Assembly: GCA_032622095.1 (NCBI GenBank)
Contig: CP136061.1
Span: 175,485,692-175,549,691 of the forward strand
Length of the DNA stretch: 64,000 nt
Origin: Siphonodentalium dalli
Taxonomy: Eukaryota > Mollusca > Scaphopoda > Gadilida > Siphonodentaliidae
Direction: 5' to 3'
Part shown: piece after piece, positions 7,811 through 18,900 of the stretch
How the letters are laid out: every line of letters begins with the position of its first letter
Numbering within the stretch: position 1 is the stretch's first letter
Made by a program: the position numbers and the translations under genes
Notes under the pieces: generated by a model
Seen by the model: only the letters and a program-made list of their open reading frames with translations
The model's database searches: none
Told to the model about the DNA's origin: nothing

Positions 7811-10800
7811 GATCGAGGAAAACAGCAGACCCAGCCGATAGTTAGTGGTGACATCGCTGAAACTGTTGTCAATATTTTAGGACTTAATACTTTTGCACTT
7901 TTAGATACCGGAAGTACAGTCAGCACTCTTTCAGAATCTTTCTACAGGAATCGTCTGCAACACGTTCCTTTAGAATCTCTACAGTCTGTGCTAAAAATAG
8001 AGTGTGCTGATGGGAAAGATTTGCCATATTTAGGTTACATTGAAGCTGATATTTCTGTTCCCAGACTGTCGAATATAAAACCCCAACCTTGTATGTTTCT
8101 TATTGTCCCTGACAGCCAATTTAATATTCAGACTCCTGTCCTTCTTGGCACTAATATACTGAAAGTTTTTCTTAACAGGGTCGAAGAACGCAGTGGACAG
8201 AGATTTTTACAAACATCGGGTCTAGACACCCCATGGTACCTTGCTTTCAGGTGTATATCTCTGAGGGACCGCGCACTGAAGAAGAATAATTATAATTTAG
8301 CAACAGTTAAGAGTGCATCACCGGATCACATAACTATTAATCCTAATGCATCCACAGTTATTTCAGGCCTGGTGGATCACAAGTTGCCGTATAATCCAAC
8401 ATGTGCGATATTACAGCCTTCAAACGATTCAAGATTTGATGGATTAGAATTTTCACCTTTTGTTGTTAATTATAATTCCAATGGTATTAACAACACATTT
8501 CTTTCAGTGGAGCTGAGCAATCTTTCCACGAGAACAATCAGTATCCCACCTAATGCAGTTATTTGTTCCCTACAGCCTGTGAAAGTGGAAGGTGATTTAG
8601 ATAATATAGGTGGTAATATAGAGTTACCCCTCTTGCATCAACTAAATATTAATCCTGATTCTTTGACTACAGATGAGTTACAGAAAGCAAAGGATCTCAT
8701 GACAAATTATTCTGACATTTTTTCCAGAAACGATTTTGACTTAGGTCATTATGCAGGAATAAAACATGAGATCCACCTGACAGATGACAAACCTGTAAGA
8801 CAGCGTCCGAGACGGCTGGCACCAGGATTGGTAGAGGAGGTACGGGATTACCTTCAGCAGCTGTTGGCAGCTGGGGTAATACGCCGTTCTAGGAGTTCTT
8901 ATTGCTCCAATGTTGTTGTCTGCAGGCGTTCCAGTGGAAAACTTCGTCTCTGTATTGATTATCGAGATATCAATAAGAAAACTATTTCGGATGCTTATGC
9001 GCTCCCGAAGATTGAAGAAATCTTAGACAATTTGGCTAATTGTAAATTCTTTTGCTCGTTAGATCTGCGTTGTGGATTTTTTCAACAGGAGGTCATGGAA
9101 GAACACAAGAAATACACAGCATTTACAGCTGGAAATTTAGGTTTTTATGAATTTGAGCGTGTTCCACAGGGGATGAAGGGTTCACCAGCGAGTTTCCAAC
9201 GCATGATGGAACACTGCCTGGATGGACTGGTGAATCGCATTTGTTATATATACCTGGATGATATTTGCATTGCAGCAAATAGCATTTCCCAGATGCTAGA
9301 ACGGTTACAAATTGTATTTCAGAGGCTCAGAGAATGTAATTTAAAATTATCTCCGAGTAAATGTTCGTTTTTCAGCGAAAAATTTAAATATTTAGGTTTT
9401 GTAGTCAGTGCAGATGGTATATCGACTTGCGAGGAAAAGATTGAAAAGATAGTCAACTGGCCAATTCCGAAGAATCCAGATGAAGTTCGTTCTTTTGTAT
9501 CTTTTTGCTCTTATTACAGGAAATTTGTGCGAAATTTCAGTCAAATTGCTAAACCACTGACTGACCTTTTCCCACCTACTAACCAGTCCAAGCAGAAGAG
9601 CAAACGGAAGTCTAATTACACAGGTAAATGGACTTGGGGTGAAGACCAGCAGAAATCTTTTGACCAACTGAAAGAACGTCTTACATCTCACCCCATTTTA
9701 GCATTTCCAGATTACTCACTTCCATTTGAATTACATACGGACGCTTGCTGCCGAGGTTTGGGAAGTGTCTTGTATCAGCGCCAGGATGGTGTTCTGAGGG
9801 TTATAGCATATGCAAGCCGGGGGACGACAGCTGCTGAAAAATCATACCCAGCTCACAAGTTAGAGTTTTTAGCGCTGAAATGGGCGGTGTCCGAAAAATT
9901 CTATGATTACTTATATAACCATAAATTTGTTGTTTACACTGACTCTAATCCTCTCACGTATGTTCTCAGCAGCGCCAAACTGGATGCAACCTCTCACAGG
10001 TGGTTGGCGGCGATCAGTGTGTTTGATTTTGAAATATTTTACAAGCCTGGAAAGTTGAACATAGATGCCGACATTTTATCCAGGATGGACCATGCATTTG
10101 ATGAAACAAAGCTTGAAAAGATAGATCCCAGGACTATCTCAGCTGTTTGTAAATGTTTACAATCTTCTCAGCCGTTTGTAGATACATTGTGCATGGCTAC
10201 TGGAGTGGTCGATTTATTAGATGACTCGGTTAGCACTGACATTGATGTCATGACACCCAGGGATTGGAGGCAGATGCAGGAACGCGATGCTGTCTTACAG
10301 CCACGGATGAGTGCAGTGCGACGTGGAGTGAAGCCACTCCGAAAATCCCTCCCCACATCCAAAGAACATTCAACTTATTTACGTCATTTTGACTCCTTAA
10401 AATTTCAGAATGGTGTTCTGTACCGAGAAACACAGTTTAATGGTGTACGTAAGTTACAACTTGTTGTACCTGCATCATTTGTTGATACTATTTTACGATC
10501 TTTGCATACTGATATAGGTCACCCGGGAAGAGAACGGACAATCAGTTTAATTAAGGAACGATTTTATTGGCCTGGTATTGATGGAACGGTGGAGAAATTT
10601 ATTTCAGAGTGTCCCCGATGCTTGCGACGTAAATCTCCGATGGATACCAAGGCCAAGCTTGTTTCTATAAATACCACTTATCCTTTGGAACTTGTGTGTA
10701 TTGATTTCCTTACAGTTGAAGTATGCAAAGGAGGATATCAGTATGTGCTGGTCTGTACCGACCATTTTAGCAGATTTGCCCAAGCATTTCCATGCAAGAA

Positions 10801-11281
10801 CATGACTGCTAAAACGACAGCAGATGTTTTATTTAATAAATTTTTCATGTACTATGGTTTTCCTTCCAGAATCCACAGCGATCAGGGAGCAAATTTTGAG
10901 TCGGATTTAATTCGTGAACTGTGCCATTTGTGTAAAATCAAGAAAAGCAGAACCACCCCATATCACCCTATGGGGAATGGACAATGTGAACGTTTTAATC
11001 GCTCTTTATTGAATATGCTAGGTACTTTGGAACCAGATGAGAAGAAAGATTGGAAATCATACATCACCCCTTTAGTTCGTGCTTATAACAGCACCCGCCA
11101 TGACAGCACTGGTTTTGCACCATTCAAACTTATGTTTGGGAGGGATCCCAGACTACCCATTGATTTGCTTTGTGGTTTGGATAAGATGCTTACAGGTGGC
11201 GATGATGACGGGGCGGATACAGTTACTTATTCTGAATATGTAGCTGACTTAAGGAAAAATTGCAGCATTCTTATAGCTTAG
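7769..11281 (+). CDS. pol: Gypsy pol: protease, reverse transcriptase, RNase H, integrase
   Basis: The frame is open from the shift site. Order seen: aspartic protease with LLDTGST (about 7898-7918); reverse transcriptase with FCSLDLRCGF and catalytic YLDD (about 9249-9260); Ty3-type RNase H with HTDACCRGLG and VYTDSNPLTYVL (about 9730-9965); integrase with an HHCC zinc region (HTDIGHPGRE...CPRC, about 10505-10625) and a DDE core (CIDF, IHSDQGANF, CERFNRS, about 10697-11000). It would copy the genomic RNA and integrate the cDNA. The frame ends at 11281 before the integrase tail, because of a shift next to an A5 run at 11252-11259; the continuation is the next feature. There is no true start codon of its own, as expected for a frameshift product. 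Confidence 0.92.
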   Translation, partial: FKRLSIYDDWSVIDDRGKQQTQPIVSGDIAETVVNILGLNTFALLDTGSTVSTLSESFYRNRLQHVPLESLQSVLKIECADGKDLPYLGYIEADISVPRLSNIKPQPCMFLIVPDSQFNIQTPVLLGTNILKVFLNRVEERSGQRFLQTSGLDTPWYLAFRCISLRDRALKKNNYNLATVKSASPDHITINPNASTVISGLVDHKLPYNPTCAILQPSNDSRFDGLEFSPFVVNYNSNGINNTFLSVELSNLSTRTISIPPNAVICSLQPVKVEGDLDNIGGNIELPLLHQLNINPDSLTTDELQKAKDLMTNYSDIFSRNDFDLGHYAGIKHEIHLTDDKPVRQRPRRLAPGLVEEVRDYLQQLLAAGVIRRSRSSYCSNVVVCRRSSGKLRLCIDYRDINKKTISDAYALPKIEEILDNLANCKFFCSLDLRCGFFQQEVMEEHKKYTAFTAGNLGFYEFERVPQGMKGSPASFQRMMEHCLDGLVNRICYIYLDDICIAANSISQMLERLQIVFQRLRECNLKLSPSKCSFFSEKFKYLGFVVSADGISTCEEKIEKIVNWPIPKNPDEVRSFVSFCSYYRKFVRNFSQIAKPLTDLFPPTNQSKQKSKRKSNYTGKWTWGEDQQKSFDQLKERLTSHPILAFPDYSLPFELHTDACCRGLGSVLYQRQDGVLRVIAYASRGTTAAEKSYPAHKLEFLALKWAVSEKFYDYLYNHKFVVYTDSNPLTYVLSSAKLDATSHRWLAAISVFDFEIFYKPGKLNIDADILSRMDHAFDETKLEKIDPRTISAVCKCLQSSQPFVDTLCMATGVVDLLDDSVSTDIDVMTPRDWRQMQERDAVLQPRMSAVRRGVKPLRKSLPTSKEHSTYLRHFDSLKFQNGVLYRETQFNGVRKLQLVVPASFVDTILRSLHTDIGHPGRERTISLIKERFYWPGIDGTVEKFISECPRCLRRKSPMDTKAKLVSINTTYPLELVCIDFLTVEVCKGGYQYVLVCTDHFSRFAQAFPCKNMTAKTTADVLFNKFFMYYGFPSRIHSDQGANFESDLIRELCHLCKIKKSRTTPYHPMGNGQCERFNRSLLNMLGTLEPDEKKDWKSYITPLVRAYNSTRHDSTGFAPFKLMFGRDPRLPIDLLCGLDKMLTGGDDDGADTVTYSEYVADLRKNCSILIA

Positions 11282-12282
11282 CATCTGCAGCTGCAGATAA
11301 GGCACGGGTGAAACAGAAGCAGCAATTCGATAAGAAAGCCAGAGCTGCAACGTTATCCGTTGGCGATTTGGTTCTTGTTAGAACACTTGCTTTTCAGGGT
11401 CGCCATAAAATTGCAGACAAGTTTGAACCGGATGTATACACGGTTACCTGTAAACCTAATGATGATATACCTGTTTATGTTGTTACCTGCAGTGATAATG
11501 GAAGGGAGAGAACTCTACACAGAAATCACCTTCTGCCTATTGGTTCTCTGCCTGTTGATTTAAATTTATCAACACAGGAAGGTGATAATGCTGTTGAGAG
11601 TAATGGAATTGAAGAGCCTGTAGATATTGTTTCTATTTCAGATAATCCTGATGATAATCTTGTAGAACAATATGGTGATGAATCACCTGAAGATGATGGT
11701 GATTTCATGTTTGTTGTCCCACAGCATGCGGTTTTATCAACTGCGAATGACTGTGTGGGTTCAGTTAATGTTCCAGATTTACAGGATTGTGCTCCTGATA
11801 CAATGAGTGAACATGGTTCTCAGGATGGTGACGATCATCCATCTTCTTTTCAGAAGAGTGTAAGAGAACACAGTATTTCAGGTGCTCATCGAGGGAGTGA
11901 GGAAGTGAGTTCCTCTCGTTGTGACATACCGCACAACAGAGCAGAGGATGAGCCCGGAGTTGTAGTAGATGGCAGTGACACTGTCGACATAACCATTGAC
12001 AGATGTGCTGACGATGAAGATGTTTCAGATAATACAGGCCAGGCTACTTCCGTTTCAGGTACGACAGTTGACAATAATCGCCCGATTATTACGCCCAGGC
12101 GATCCCTTCGAAATCGCAACCCACCATCATGGCAGACATCTGGTCATTATATCCATTCATTACAGATTTCTGATGAATATCTGAGTAAATCAGAATTACT
12201 GAGGAGGCTAACCAGTAAGGAGTTGTTATGCAGTATGTCTCCAGATATTTTTCATGCTTTGTTTTCCACGGTTCTGAAGTAA
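11260..12282 (+). pseudogene. Gypsy pol C-terminal extension: integrase GPY/F-type domain and acidic tail, out of frame
   Basis: This frame continues the integrase immediately after the break at the A-run near 11255. It begins with an Ala/Lys helix, then a GPY/F-like domain (VGDLVLVRTLAFQGRHKIADKFEPDVYTV... ending in HRNHLLPIG, about 11362-11545). A 200-residue Asp/Glu/Ser-rich tail follows, ending with the RRSLRNRNPPSW motif often seen at the C-terminus of Gypsy Pol. The TTG at 11260 is not a likely start. It is best read as part of pol, separated by a one-base indel that could be mutation or assembly error. Confidence 0.8.
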
Positions 12283-13071
12283 TATTTCTCTTTAGAATTT
12301 ATGACTTGTCTGATTCATATTTTGTATTATGCCTGTGATTATTTAGACATGGTTTAACTATGATGGTTTAATGAGCTGGTATGTCATCTGGATACATGCG
12401 CCATTTCAGTCATGAACTGTCTTCTGGTAAAATCTGCAGTCAGCACGGGCTTGCCGAGCTAAACTGTCTCGCAGACAGGTACTGGTTGGTGTGGCTATAC
12501 GGTATCCCGAGGACATAGCAATAGGTCTCTAAACTTCTGTACCATATTGACATTGTCTCATGTTATATCATGTTATCTATTTTTAACATTTTCCCTTGTG
12601 TTGAGTGTGAATTATAGTCATCGCAGCATTGTTGACTATGGTGAATTCCAGTATGGTATTCAATTCGTGGTGAATTCTGTATAGTCCAGATCGACTGTTA
12701 TATTATGAATTGCAGGTTATATTTTGTGTCATATAGGAGTTTTGTGTACATAATATATTGGTTTTTGTTCGTATTTTAGATCCAGCTACCGTGCAACTTT
12801 GGTATACAATATATACACCGGGTGAACGGCTTCTGAATTATTTTAATTACAGGTTGTAATTAACTGCTGTGTGTGGTATTCAGAATATTACCTATTCTGG
12901 TACAAACAGTGGAGTTATTTGAGGGTTGAGAGAAGGTCTCTCCCTCGAGATATATTTTCAGTCCTGGTGTGTATCATTGTATTTTTGCTGACTTTTACCA
13001 GTAAGTATTTAGTTTCAGATGCTAGTATTGCAAATTACAAGTATGTAATTATGTTTCGAGGAGGGGGAGAA
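12283..13071 (+). other. Gypsy 3' untranslated region and polypurine tract
   Basis: This 0.79-kb stretch holds no convincing reading frame and no env-like gene. It ends in GAGGAGGGGGAGAA just before the LTR at 13072, the polypurine tract that primes plus-strand synthesis. Confidence 0.8.
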
Positions 13072-13953
13072 TGTGGCGGGGTTAAAACCCATACTCAGGT
13101 TAGTATGTACCTTTAATATCTCTCCCGCCACTCTGTGTAGTCCATCTAATTATGCTCTATACTTGGTAAGTGAATCCCATTTAAAAAGTAAACAAGCCCA
13201 GTTCTAAATAAGTTTTAATAATCTAATTATAATCCCCGGGATTTAGAATGGTACTTTCTTCCCGTAAATATCTTTGGGGAGGAAGCACGCTAAAATATGT
13301 GCCCATAAAATATATGTTTAAATAATAAAAGCTCAAATCATTCCGAAATGGTAAGTACAATTTATATTAATATTCAATCTAATATTAATCATAAAGTTGT
13401 GGTATGTCAATAAGTGGTAAAAGTAAATAAAGTACTATAGATCTAAAGTGGTTTGAATACTTATTTAAAGGTAAAATAATAAGGTATTCAAAGACAACAT
13501 AAGTCCAGTCAGTCATAATTGTTATATGTGTCATATGTTCATTTAGTGTTGTATATTATAAAATAATGCAGTTCTAACTCTCGTAATGTTACAGAAACAA
13601 GTAGATATTAAAGTCTCTCGGTTGGAGCATATAGTGTTGCTGTGTAATATGTCATTTAGTTTATATAGTACAGAATGGTCATAATTACATGTATTAGCTG
13701 TTATGTAAAGCATAGGGCAGACATTAAGAATATGTTATTGTCTCGTTTTAGGGCTTCATTTCTACATTTCTTCATCCATACCATCGATCATTCATTCGTA
13801 TATATTTTGGTGAAGATTGAACGTTTAGAACTGCACCCAGTTGTATGTGTTGTTACTTCATCCCTATGGGAAATCCATAGAAACTCATGTGCCCCATGAC
13901 TATGGATCTCGTGCGCTAGCTGGATTGTATATCAAATAGTCATAGGGGTAACA
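13072..13953 (+). repeat. Second (3') LTR of the Gypsy element
   Basis: Matches 4873-5754 over its full 882 bp with about four differences. Unusually, it is followed not by flanking DNA but by the leader sequence of a second element copy. Confidence 0.93.
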
Positions 13954-14397
13954 TTGGCGCCCAACGTATAAACCCATTGTTTGGAGAACTTTGGCATGGA
14001 AATGGTTAAAGATGCCAGGACATGTGTGCCTGTTTTGTCTGCAGCCACCCAGTTCTGCAGACTAGGATATCGCATTACACCTGCTGTATAATAGTTCTGC
14101 ATGTAGTGTGCTGATGGATACACATAGCTGAACCCAGAAGACCTGGAGTAAACATGCTGTGGTCATTGTTTGTTATCAGATTACTCGATCTCTACAAGCT
14201 TCATCATAGACTTTTCTGATGCAGGGATCGATCATTCATTCGTATACATTTTGGTGAAGATTGAACGTTTAGAACTGCACCCAGTTGTATGTGTTGTTAC
14301 TTCATCCCTATGGGAAATCCATAGAAACTCATGTGCCCCATGACTATGGATCTCGTGCGCTAGCTGGATTGTATATCAAATAGTCATAGGGGTAACA
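13954..14397 (+). repeat. Extra Gypsy leader fragment plus 171-bp LTR tail
   Basis: 13954-14226 repeats the leader (5755-6027), including the primer-binding site. At GCAGGGA the sequence jumps to the last 171 bases of the LTR (14227-14397, matching 5584-5754). The LTR tail carries the C of the first LTR in GTATACATT rather than the T of the second. The outer end is flanked by the same ATTG as the first LTR. The structure reads LTR - body - LTR - deleted second body - LTR tail. Confidence 0.85.
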
Positions 14398-16855
14398 ATT
14401 GTGATGAAGAAATTCTCACCAATAAATCAAGCAGACATATATGTGCGGGGTTGAAGAAATGCAAACATTGCAAAGAAATCGTTGAAGCAGATCACAGGTG
14501 CTACATTCCAAAATATGAATCACCGGAAAAGAAACCTGCAAAGATTCCATATGTATTCTTTGACTTGGAATGCAGACAAGACACAGGTGTTCATATTCCA
14601 AACTTCTGTGTTGCACATACCGCTTGTGGAGATTGCATGTGCAAACCAATCGAAGAAAAATATGAAACATGCGGACCGGATTCCACAGAATTTGTATTCA
14701 AGGGTGACAACGTTTTAACAGACTTCACAAACTGGTTATTCCACCAAGATCACAAAGGATGTGTTGCAATAGCACATAATGCTCAGGGATACGATGCACA
14801 GTTTCTACTTCAAGCACTCATACAAAGTGGAATTCATAAACCAGAACTGATCATGAATGGAAACAAAATTCTCAGTTTAAAATGCAATAGCGTGAAAGTT
14901 ATTGATTCTCTGAGTTTTCTGATGATGCCGCTTTCAAAGTTTCCACAAACTTTTCAGCTGAATGAGATGACGAAAGGACACTTTCCACATTGGGCGAATT
15001 CACCAAAGTTTCAAAATTACATTGGACCTTACTTGGCTTCTGATTACTACAAACCAGACATGATGAGCGTGGAAAATCGAGAGAAATTCTTTGAATGGTA
15101 CAATGAGAAAATAGAAAATTACGTGATATTCAACTTCCAAGAAGAGATGGAGAAGTACTGCAAATCAGACGTGGATATTATTCGCCGTGGATGTGGAAAT
15201 TTCAGGAAATACATATTGGAAACAGAACAGATTGACCCGTTCATTGAGTCAATAACATTGGCGCAAGTTTGCAATTTGGCATGGAGGAAGAATTCAATGC
15301 CAGAGAAAATAATTGGAATCATTCCAGATGGTGGATACCCATGTGCTAAAAACTATTCCATGAAAGCGATACGTTGGCTTCAACATCTATCATTGTCACG
15401 TATGATAACAATTAAGCATGCTGTGAATGGAGGAGAAATCAAGATTGGTGGACACTACGTCGATGGATATGAGGAAGCCACAAGAACAGTTTTTGAGATG
15501 AATGGATGTCTGTTTCATGGATGTCCAAAATGTTACAACAACAGACAATACAAGAATCCCTATACGATGCTCACCATGGAAGAATTATATACAAGAACTC
15601 AACAGAAGAAAGATGAACTGGAAAGTCTTGGTTACAGAGTTGAATCACTTTGGGGACATCAGATCGACGAAAGAATGAAATTGGATGTGAAATTCAAACA
15701 ACAAATGGAATCTTTCTACAAACATCGAGACCCCATTTTGCCAAGAGAAGCATTGTTTGGTGGACGTACAAATGCCATCAAATTGTACATCGATCAAGAA
15801 CACATTAGAGACTATGCGGGGCTTGTTAAATGTACAATTTTACCACCATCGAAATTGTATATTCCAGTTCTACCGATTCATTGTAACAACAAAATGGTTT
15901 TTACTTTGTGCAACACTTGCGCCATCAATGAGAACGAGACATGTAACCATTCAGAAGAAGATCGAGCTATAACCGGAGTGTGGACCACGCCAGAATTATT
16001 CAAAGCAATGGATGTTGGCTACAAAATACTTGATGTGTACCAAATTTGGCATTGGACAGATTGGACAGATGAAATATACAAATCCTATATCGACAAACAT
16101 CTAAAGATCAAACAGGAATGTAGTGGTTATCCATTTGGTGTTGAGACAGAAGAACAGTTTGTACAGGATTATTATGCAGCTGAGGGTATAAAATTGGAGA
16201 ACATCGAGAAGAATCCAGGAAAACGCCAAATATCTAAAATTATGATTAATTGTATATGGGGTAAGAATGCACAAAGAAATCTTATGTCAAAAACAGAGTA
16301 TGTGGATAAGCCATCACGTTATTTTGAATTGCTTACTAGTAACAATATAATTGTTCAAAATGTTACACTTCTTGATGGTGACAAATTCATTCTGGTAAAT
16401 TATGTTGATATTTTAGATAATATTGAACCTCATCATTCAGCAAATGTTGTTGTTGCTTCTTTTGTTACAGCGTATGCAAGATTACAATTGTATAAAGTTT
16501 TTAAAAAACTTGGAGATAGAGTGCTGTATTTTGATACAGACAGCTGTATGTATGTCAGTGATCCATCAAAGAAGAACATCAAAACTATCGAAGGAAGATT
16601 GGGGAAATGGAGCGACGAACATCCAGATGCAAAGATTGTCAATTTGTTGGACTTGGGCCAAAGAACTACGGATATGAATACATCAAAGATGGGAGAAGAT
16701 ACACCAAATGTAAGGTAAAAGGTATCACTCTTGATTACAGCGCAAGTCAAAAAGTTAATTTTGAAACAATGGTACAATGTGTTAATGATCGTGAAAATTT
16801 CAAAACTGTTGTTGAGTATCCTTCCAGAATTAAAAGACAAAAGACCATCAACTGA
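14398..16855 (+). pseudogene. polB: Polinton protein-primed DNA polymerase, exonuclease and palm part (damaged)
   Basis: Family-B exonuclease motifs are present: FFDLE (about 14556-14570), AHNAQGYDAQF (about 14771-14803) and YCKSDVD (about 15154-15174). A Cys/His insert NGCLFHGCPKC follows (about 15502-15535), then palm motif B-like KIMINCIWGKNAQRN (about 16235-16280) and motif C YFDTDS (about 16528-16545). Motif A, the SLYP-containing catalytic segment expected between FGGRTNAIKLY and GLVKC, is missing: the protein jumps at about 15815, an in-frame loss of roughly 40 residues. Near the end the frame stops at 16718, while the conserved tail (LGPKNYGYEY...KCKVKGITLDYS) continues in another frame to 16855, so there is a further frameshift around 16640-16660. 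The enzyme cannot be active as written. Confidence 0.92.
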
Positions 16856-16912
16856 TTAGTGAGTGTCAAACCAAAACTTTCAGATCGGTGTACACAAAAC
16901 GAAAACTCGTCA

Positions 16913-17554
16913 ATGGTATTCACACATATCCATACGGATGGAGATGTTGAGTCATTTCATGTCAAGATGTTGACAGGAGTAGTACCTCCAGAAATTGCTG
17001 AGAAGATTTATGGATATTTGGTGGCACAGTCAACACTTATTCCAGAGATAAAGAAGGAATTACAAGAAGTCTGGTTTGAAAGAGAAAAGGAAGCAATACT
17101 ACGATGCTGTGATGTCGACGAATGTTTACAGAGATTGGACTATCTTGAGACAAGTATATTTTCTCATTTCTCTCAAAAATATATTAAATCATTTATTAAA
17201 TTCAAAACATTTTTTCTCATTGAAAGAATATCTGATTTTTGGATATTTGGTGGTGATGAACACCATTTAGATTTAGAAACTTTTGATGAACATGACTATA
17301 TTCATTATACAAAGTATGAAGATAATTATCCTCTTGCTAGGGGAACCTTTAAATCAGTTCCTAGGATCTATGGGTATTTGTTAACAAAAAAAATGTCAAC
17401 ATATGCAAAAATTAAAAACATTATAGGAAATGATTTTTTTGTTTACAGAACAAACAGAAGAATAGAAGACTATAATACTTGGATTATTGAAATGTTTGGA
17501 AATATTTACAGCTATGGAGATTTCTGTTTAAAAACTAAATTCACACGTCGTTAA
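16913..17554 (+). CDS. Unknown 213-residue Polinton protein
   Basis: No family is recognised. The first ATG is at 16913; a GTG-led extension to 16859 is unlikely in a eukaryote. The first half is acidic and helical, with CCDVDECLQRLDYLE around residue 63. The second half is aromatic-rich (FWIFGG, YIHYTKYEDNYPLARGTF, YRTNRRIEDYNTWIIEMFGNIYSYGDF). No signal peptide, membrane segment or adenain His/Glu/Cys triad was found. It sits 58 bases after the polymerase and 33 before the ATPase, so it is expressed with the core block. Base composition matches its neighbours. Confidence 0.65.
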   Translation: MVFTHIHTDGDVESFHVKMLTGVVPPEIAEKIYGYLVAQSTLIPEIKKELQEVWFEREKEAILRCCDVDECLQRLDYLETSIFSHFSQKYIKSFIKFKTFFLIERISDFWIFGGDEHHLDLETFDEHDYIHYTKYEDNYPLARGTFKSVPRIYGYLLTKKMSTYAKIKNIIGNDFFVYRTNRRIEDYNTWIIEMFGNIYSYGDFCLKTKFTRR

Positions 17555-17587
17555 GTTCACTCTCTGATTAGGCATCAAAGTGATAAC

Positions 17588-18238
17588 ATGGAAGAATCTT
17601 TACTTTTCCAACATCCGTGTAATTTCTTTATCAGCGGACCTAGTGGATCAGGTAAAACAGAATTTGTTAAAAAAGTTATTGAATTTAAACACGATTTATT
17701 CCAAACACCACCAAAGAAAATAGTTTGGTGTTACAAAGAATGGCAAGACACATACAATCGTATAAAAGAAATTGATAACGTTGAGTTTATCGATGGTATT
17801 CCAGACGATGATGAGGAAATTGTATCAGATAAATCATTTCCTCATCTTGTTGTTTTCGATGACATGATGGGGGAACAAGATGAAGACAAAATAATGCTTT
17901 GGTTTACTAGAAAAGGTCACCATCGAAATGCTTCAATAATTTACATTACTCAAAACATGTTCCAAAAATCAAAAAGTAGCAGAACTATAAGTTTGAATGC
18001 ACACTACATGGTTTTATTTCAAAGCGTTCGAGATAAAAATCAAATAAAAGTTTTGGCTCATCAAATGCAAATCAATCATTTGAAACAAGCATACGAAGAT
18101 GCAACTTCAATAAATCATGGATATATTTTAGTAGATTTTCATCCTAGAACAGAAAATTATTTGCGAATTAGAACTGATATTTTCCATAAATGGTTGACAG
18201 CTAATGACCGAGGTCCTGTCATTTATTCAAAAGTATAA
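17588..18238 (+). CDS. A32-like (FtsK/HerA) genome-packaging ATPase
   Basis: Intact frame of 216 residues from an ATG. Walker A is GPSGSGKT (residues 17-24) and Walker B is HLVVFDDMM (about 86-94), followed by the ITQNMF sensor-like segment near 120 and a conserved SVRDKNQIKVLAHQM region, as in poxvirus A32 / Polinton packaging ATPases. It would use ATP to drive DNA into capsids in the nucleus or virus factory. Length is typical for the family. No break is seen. Confidence 0.93.
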   Translation: MEESLLFQHPCNFFISGPSGSGKTEFVKKVIEFKHDLFQTPPKKIVWCYKEWQDTYNRIKEIDNVEFIDGIPDDDEEIVSDKSFPHLVVFDDMMGEQDEDKIMLWFTRKGHHRNASIIYITQNMFQKSKSSRTISLNAHYMVLFQSVRDKNQIKVLAHQMQINHLKQAYEDATSINHGYILVDFHPRTENYLRIRTDIFHKWLTANDRGPVIYSKV

Positions 18239-18272
18239 ATTCAGTTGTTGTTACTTTTCTCATTTTAGAACC

Positions 18273-18843
18273 ATGTCGTCCACCGAGATGTTTAGTCATG
18301 ATGAACTGTCACAAATTATAAATTTCTTCACTTTGCAGCTGAATTATTTCTTGAAAATGATTGGAAATTACCATCAGACAAAAAAGTTTTTTCAGAGAAA
18401 TAAAAATGTTCTTAAAAAAATCTCTGATCGATCAACTGATATGGAAACAAAACGCAAATTAATTTTACAACGAGGTGGTAGTGGGCTCCTTGGAGGAGTT
18501 TTAATTAGAAGTCTTTTGAAAAATTCATTTGAACAAACTGGTAGACAATCTAAAAGTAAATCAAAGGTTTCTCCAAAACATTCAAAGATTACACTGATGC
18601 AAACACAACAAAGAATCTAAACGTAAAACAAAGCTTTCTCTAAATCATTCAAAGTTTACACCGATGCAAACTCAACAAAATCAACATTCTAAATTTACAC
18701 CTATACCTTCTCAGCAGAACCATCAACATCAACCATTACAAAAAAAACCAGTTATTGATCTTGAATTTTCAAAATTTATGCCGTTGTCTGATGCATCGAA
18801 ATCTGCATTCGAAGCTTTAGAATGGTTCAATCAGAAAAGATAA
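18273..18843 (+). pseudogene. Basic minor virion protein (pX-like), frameshifted
   Basis: ATG at 18273 (an upstream in-frame ATG at 18204 lies within the ATPase gene and is less likely). The first frame ends at 18620 after a helical N-terminus, a basic stretch and the short hydrophobic motif LQRGGSGLLGGVL. This basic-then-Gly-Gly-hydrophobic pattern is seen in Polinton/adintovirus proteins compared with adenovirus pX. A second frame continues to TAA 18841-18843 with Ser-Lys-Phe-Thr-Pro/Gln repeats and a conserved-looking end (FMPLSDASKSAFEALEWFN). The one-base shift lies near 18600-18615. A virion core or membrane role is inferred. Confidence 0.65.
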
Positions 18844-18900
18844 AAGATGAAACATAATAATTTTTCTGCTCATTTTGAGACAACTACTTAGACTGTGAAG

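Larger units (their letters stand above)
4873..14397 (+). mobile_element. Ty3/Gypsy LTR retrotransposon inserted in the polymerase gene
   Basis: It has two 882-bp LTRs (4873-5754, 13072-13953) differing at only about four positions, a primer-binding site, gag, protease-RT-RNase H-integrase in the Gypsy order, a polypurine tract, and a further partial leader plus LTR tail (13954-14397). The outer ends begin TGTGGC and end GTAACA. They are flanked by ATTG on both sides (4869-4872 and 14398-14401), a 4-bp target duplication. High LTR identity means a recent insertion, younger than at least some of the Polinton decay. Confidence 0.95.

Noticed and set aside
12871-13116. Possible env-like frame before the 3' LTR
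   Set aside because: Short, runs into the LTR, no signal peptide or envelope pattern.
18204-18272. Upstream ATG for the minor virion gene
   Set aside because: Lies inside the ATPase coding region; the next ATG at 18273 starts after the ATPase stop and fits the neighbour spacing.
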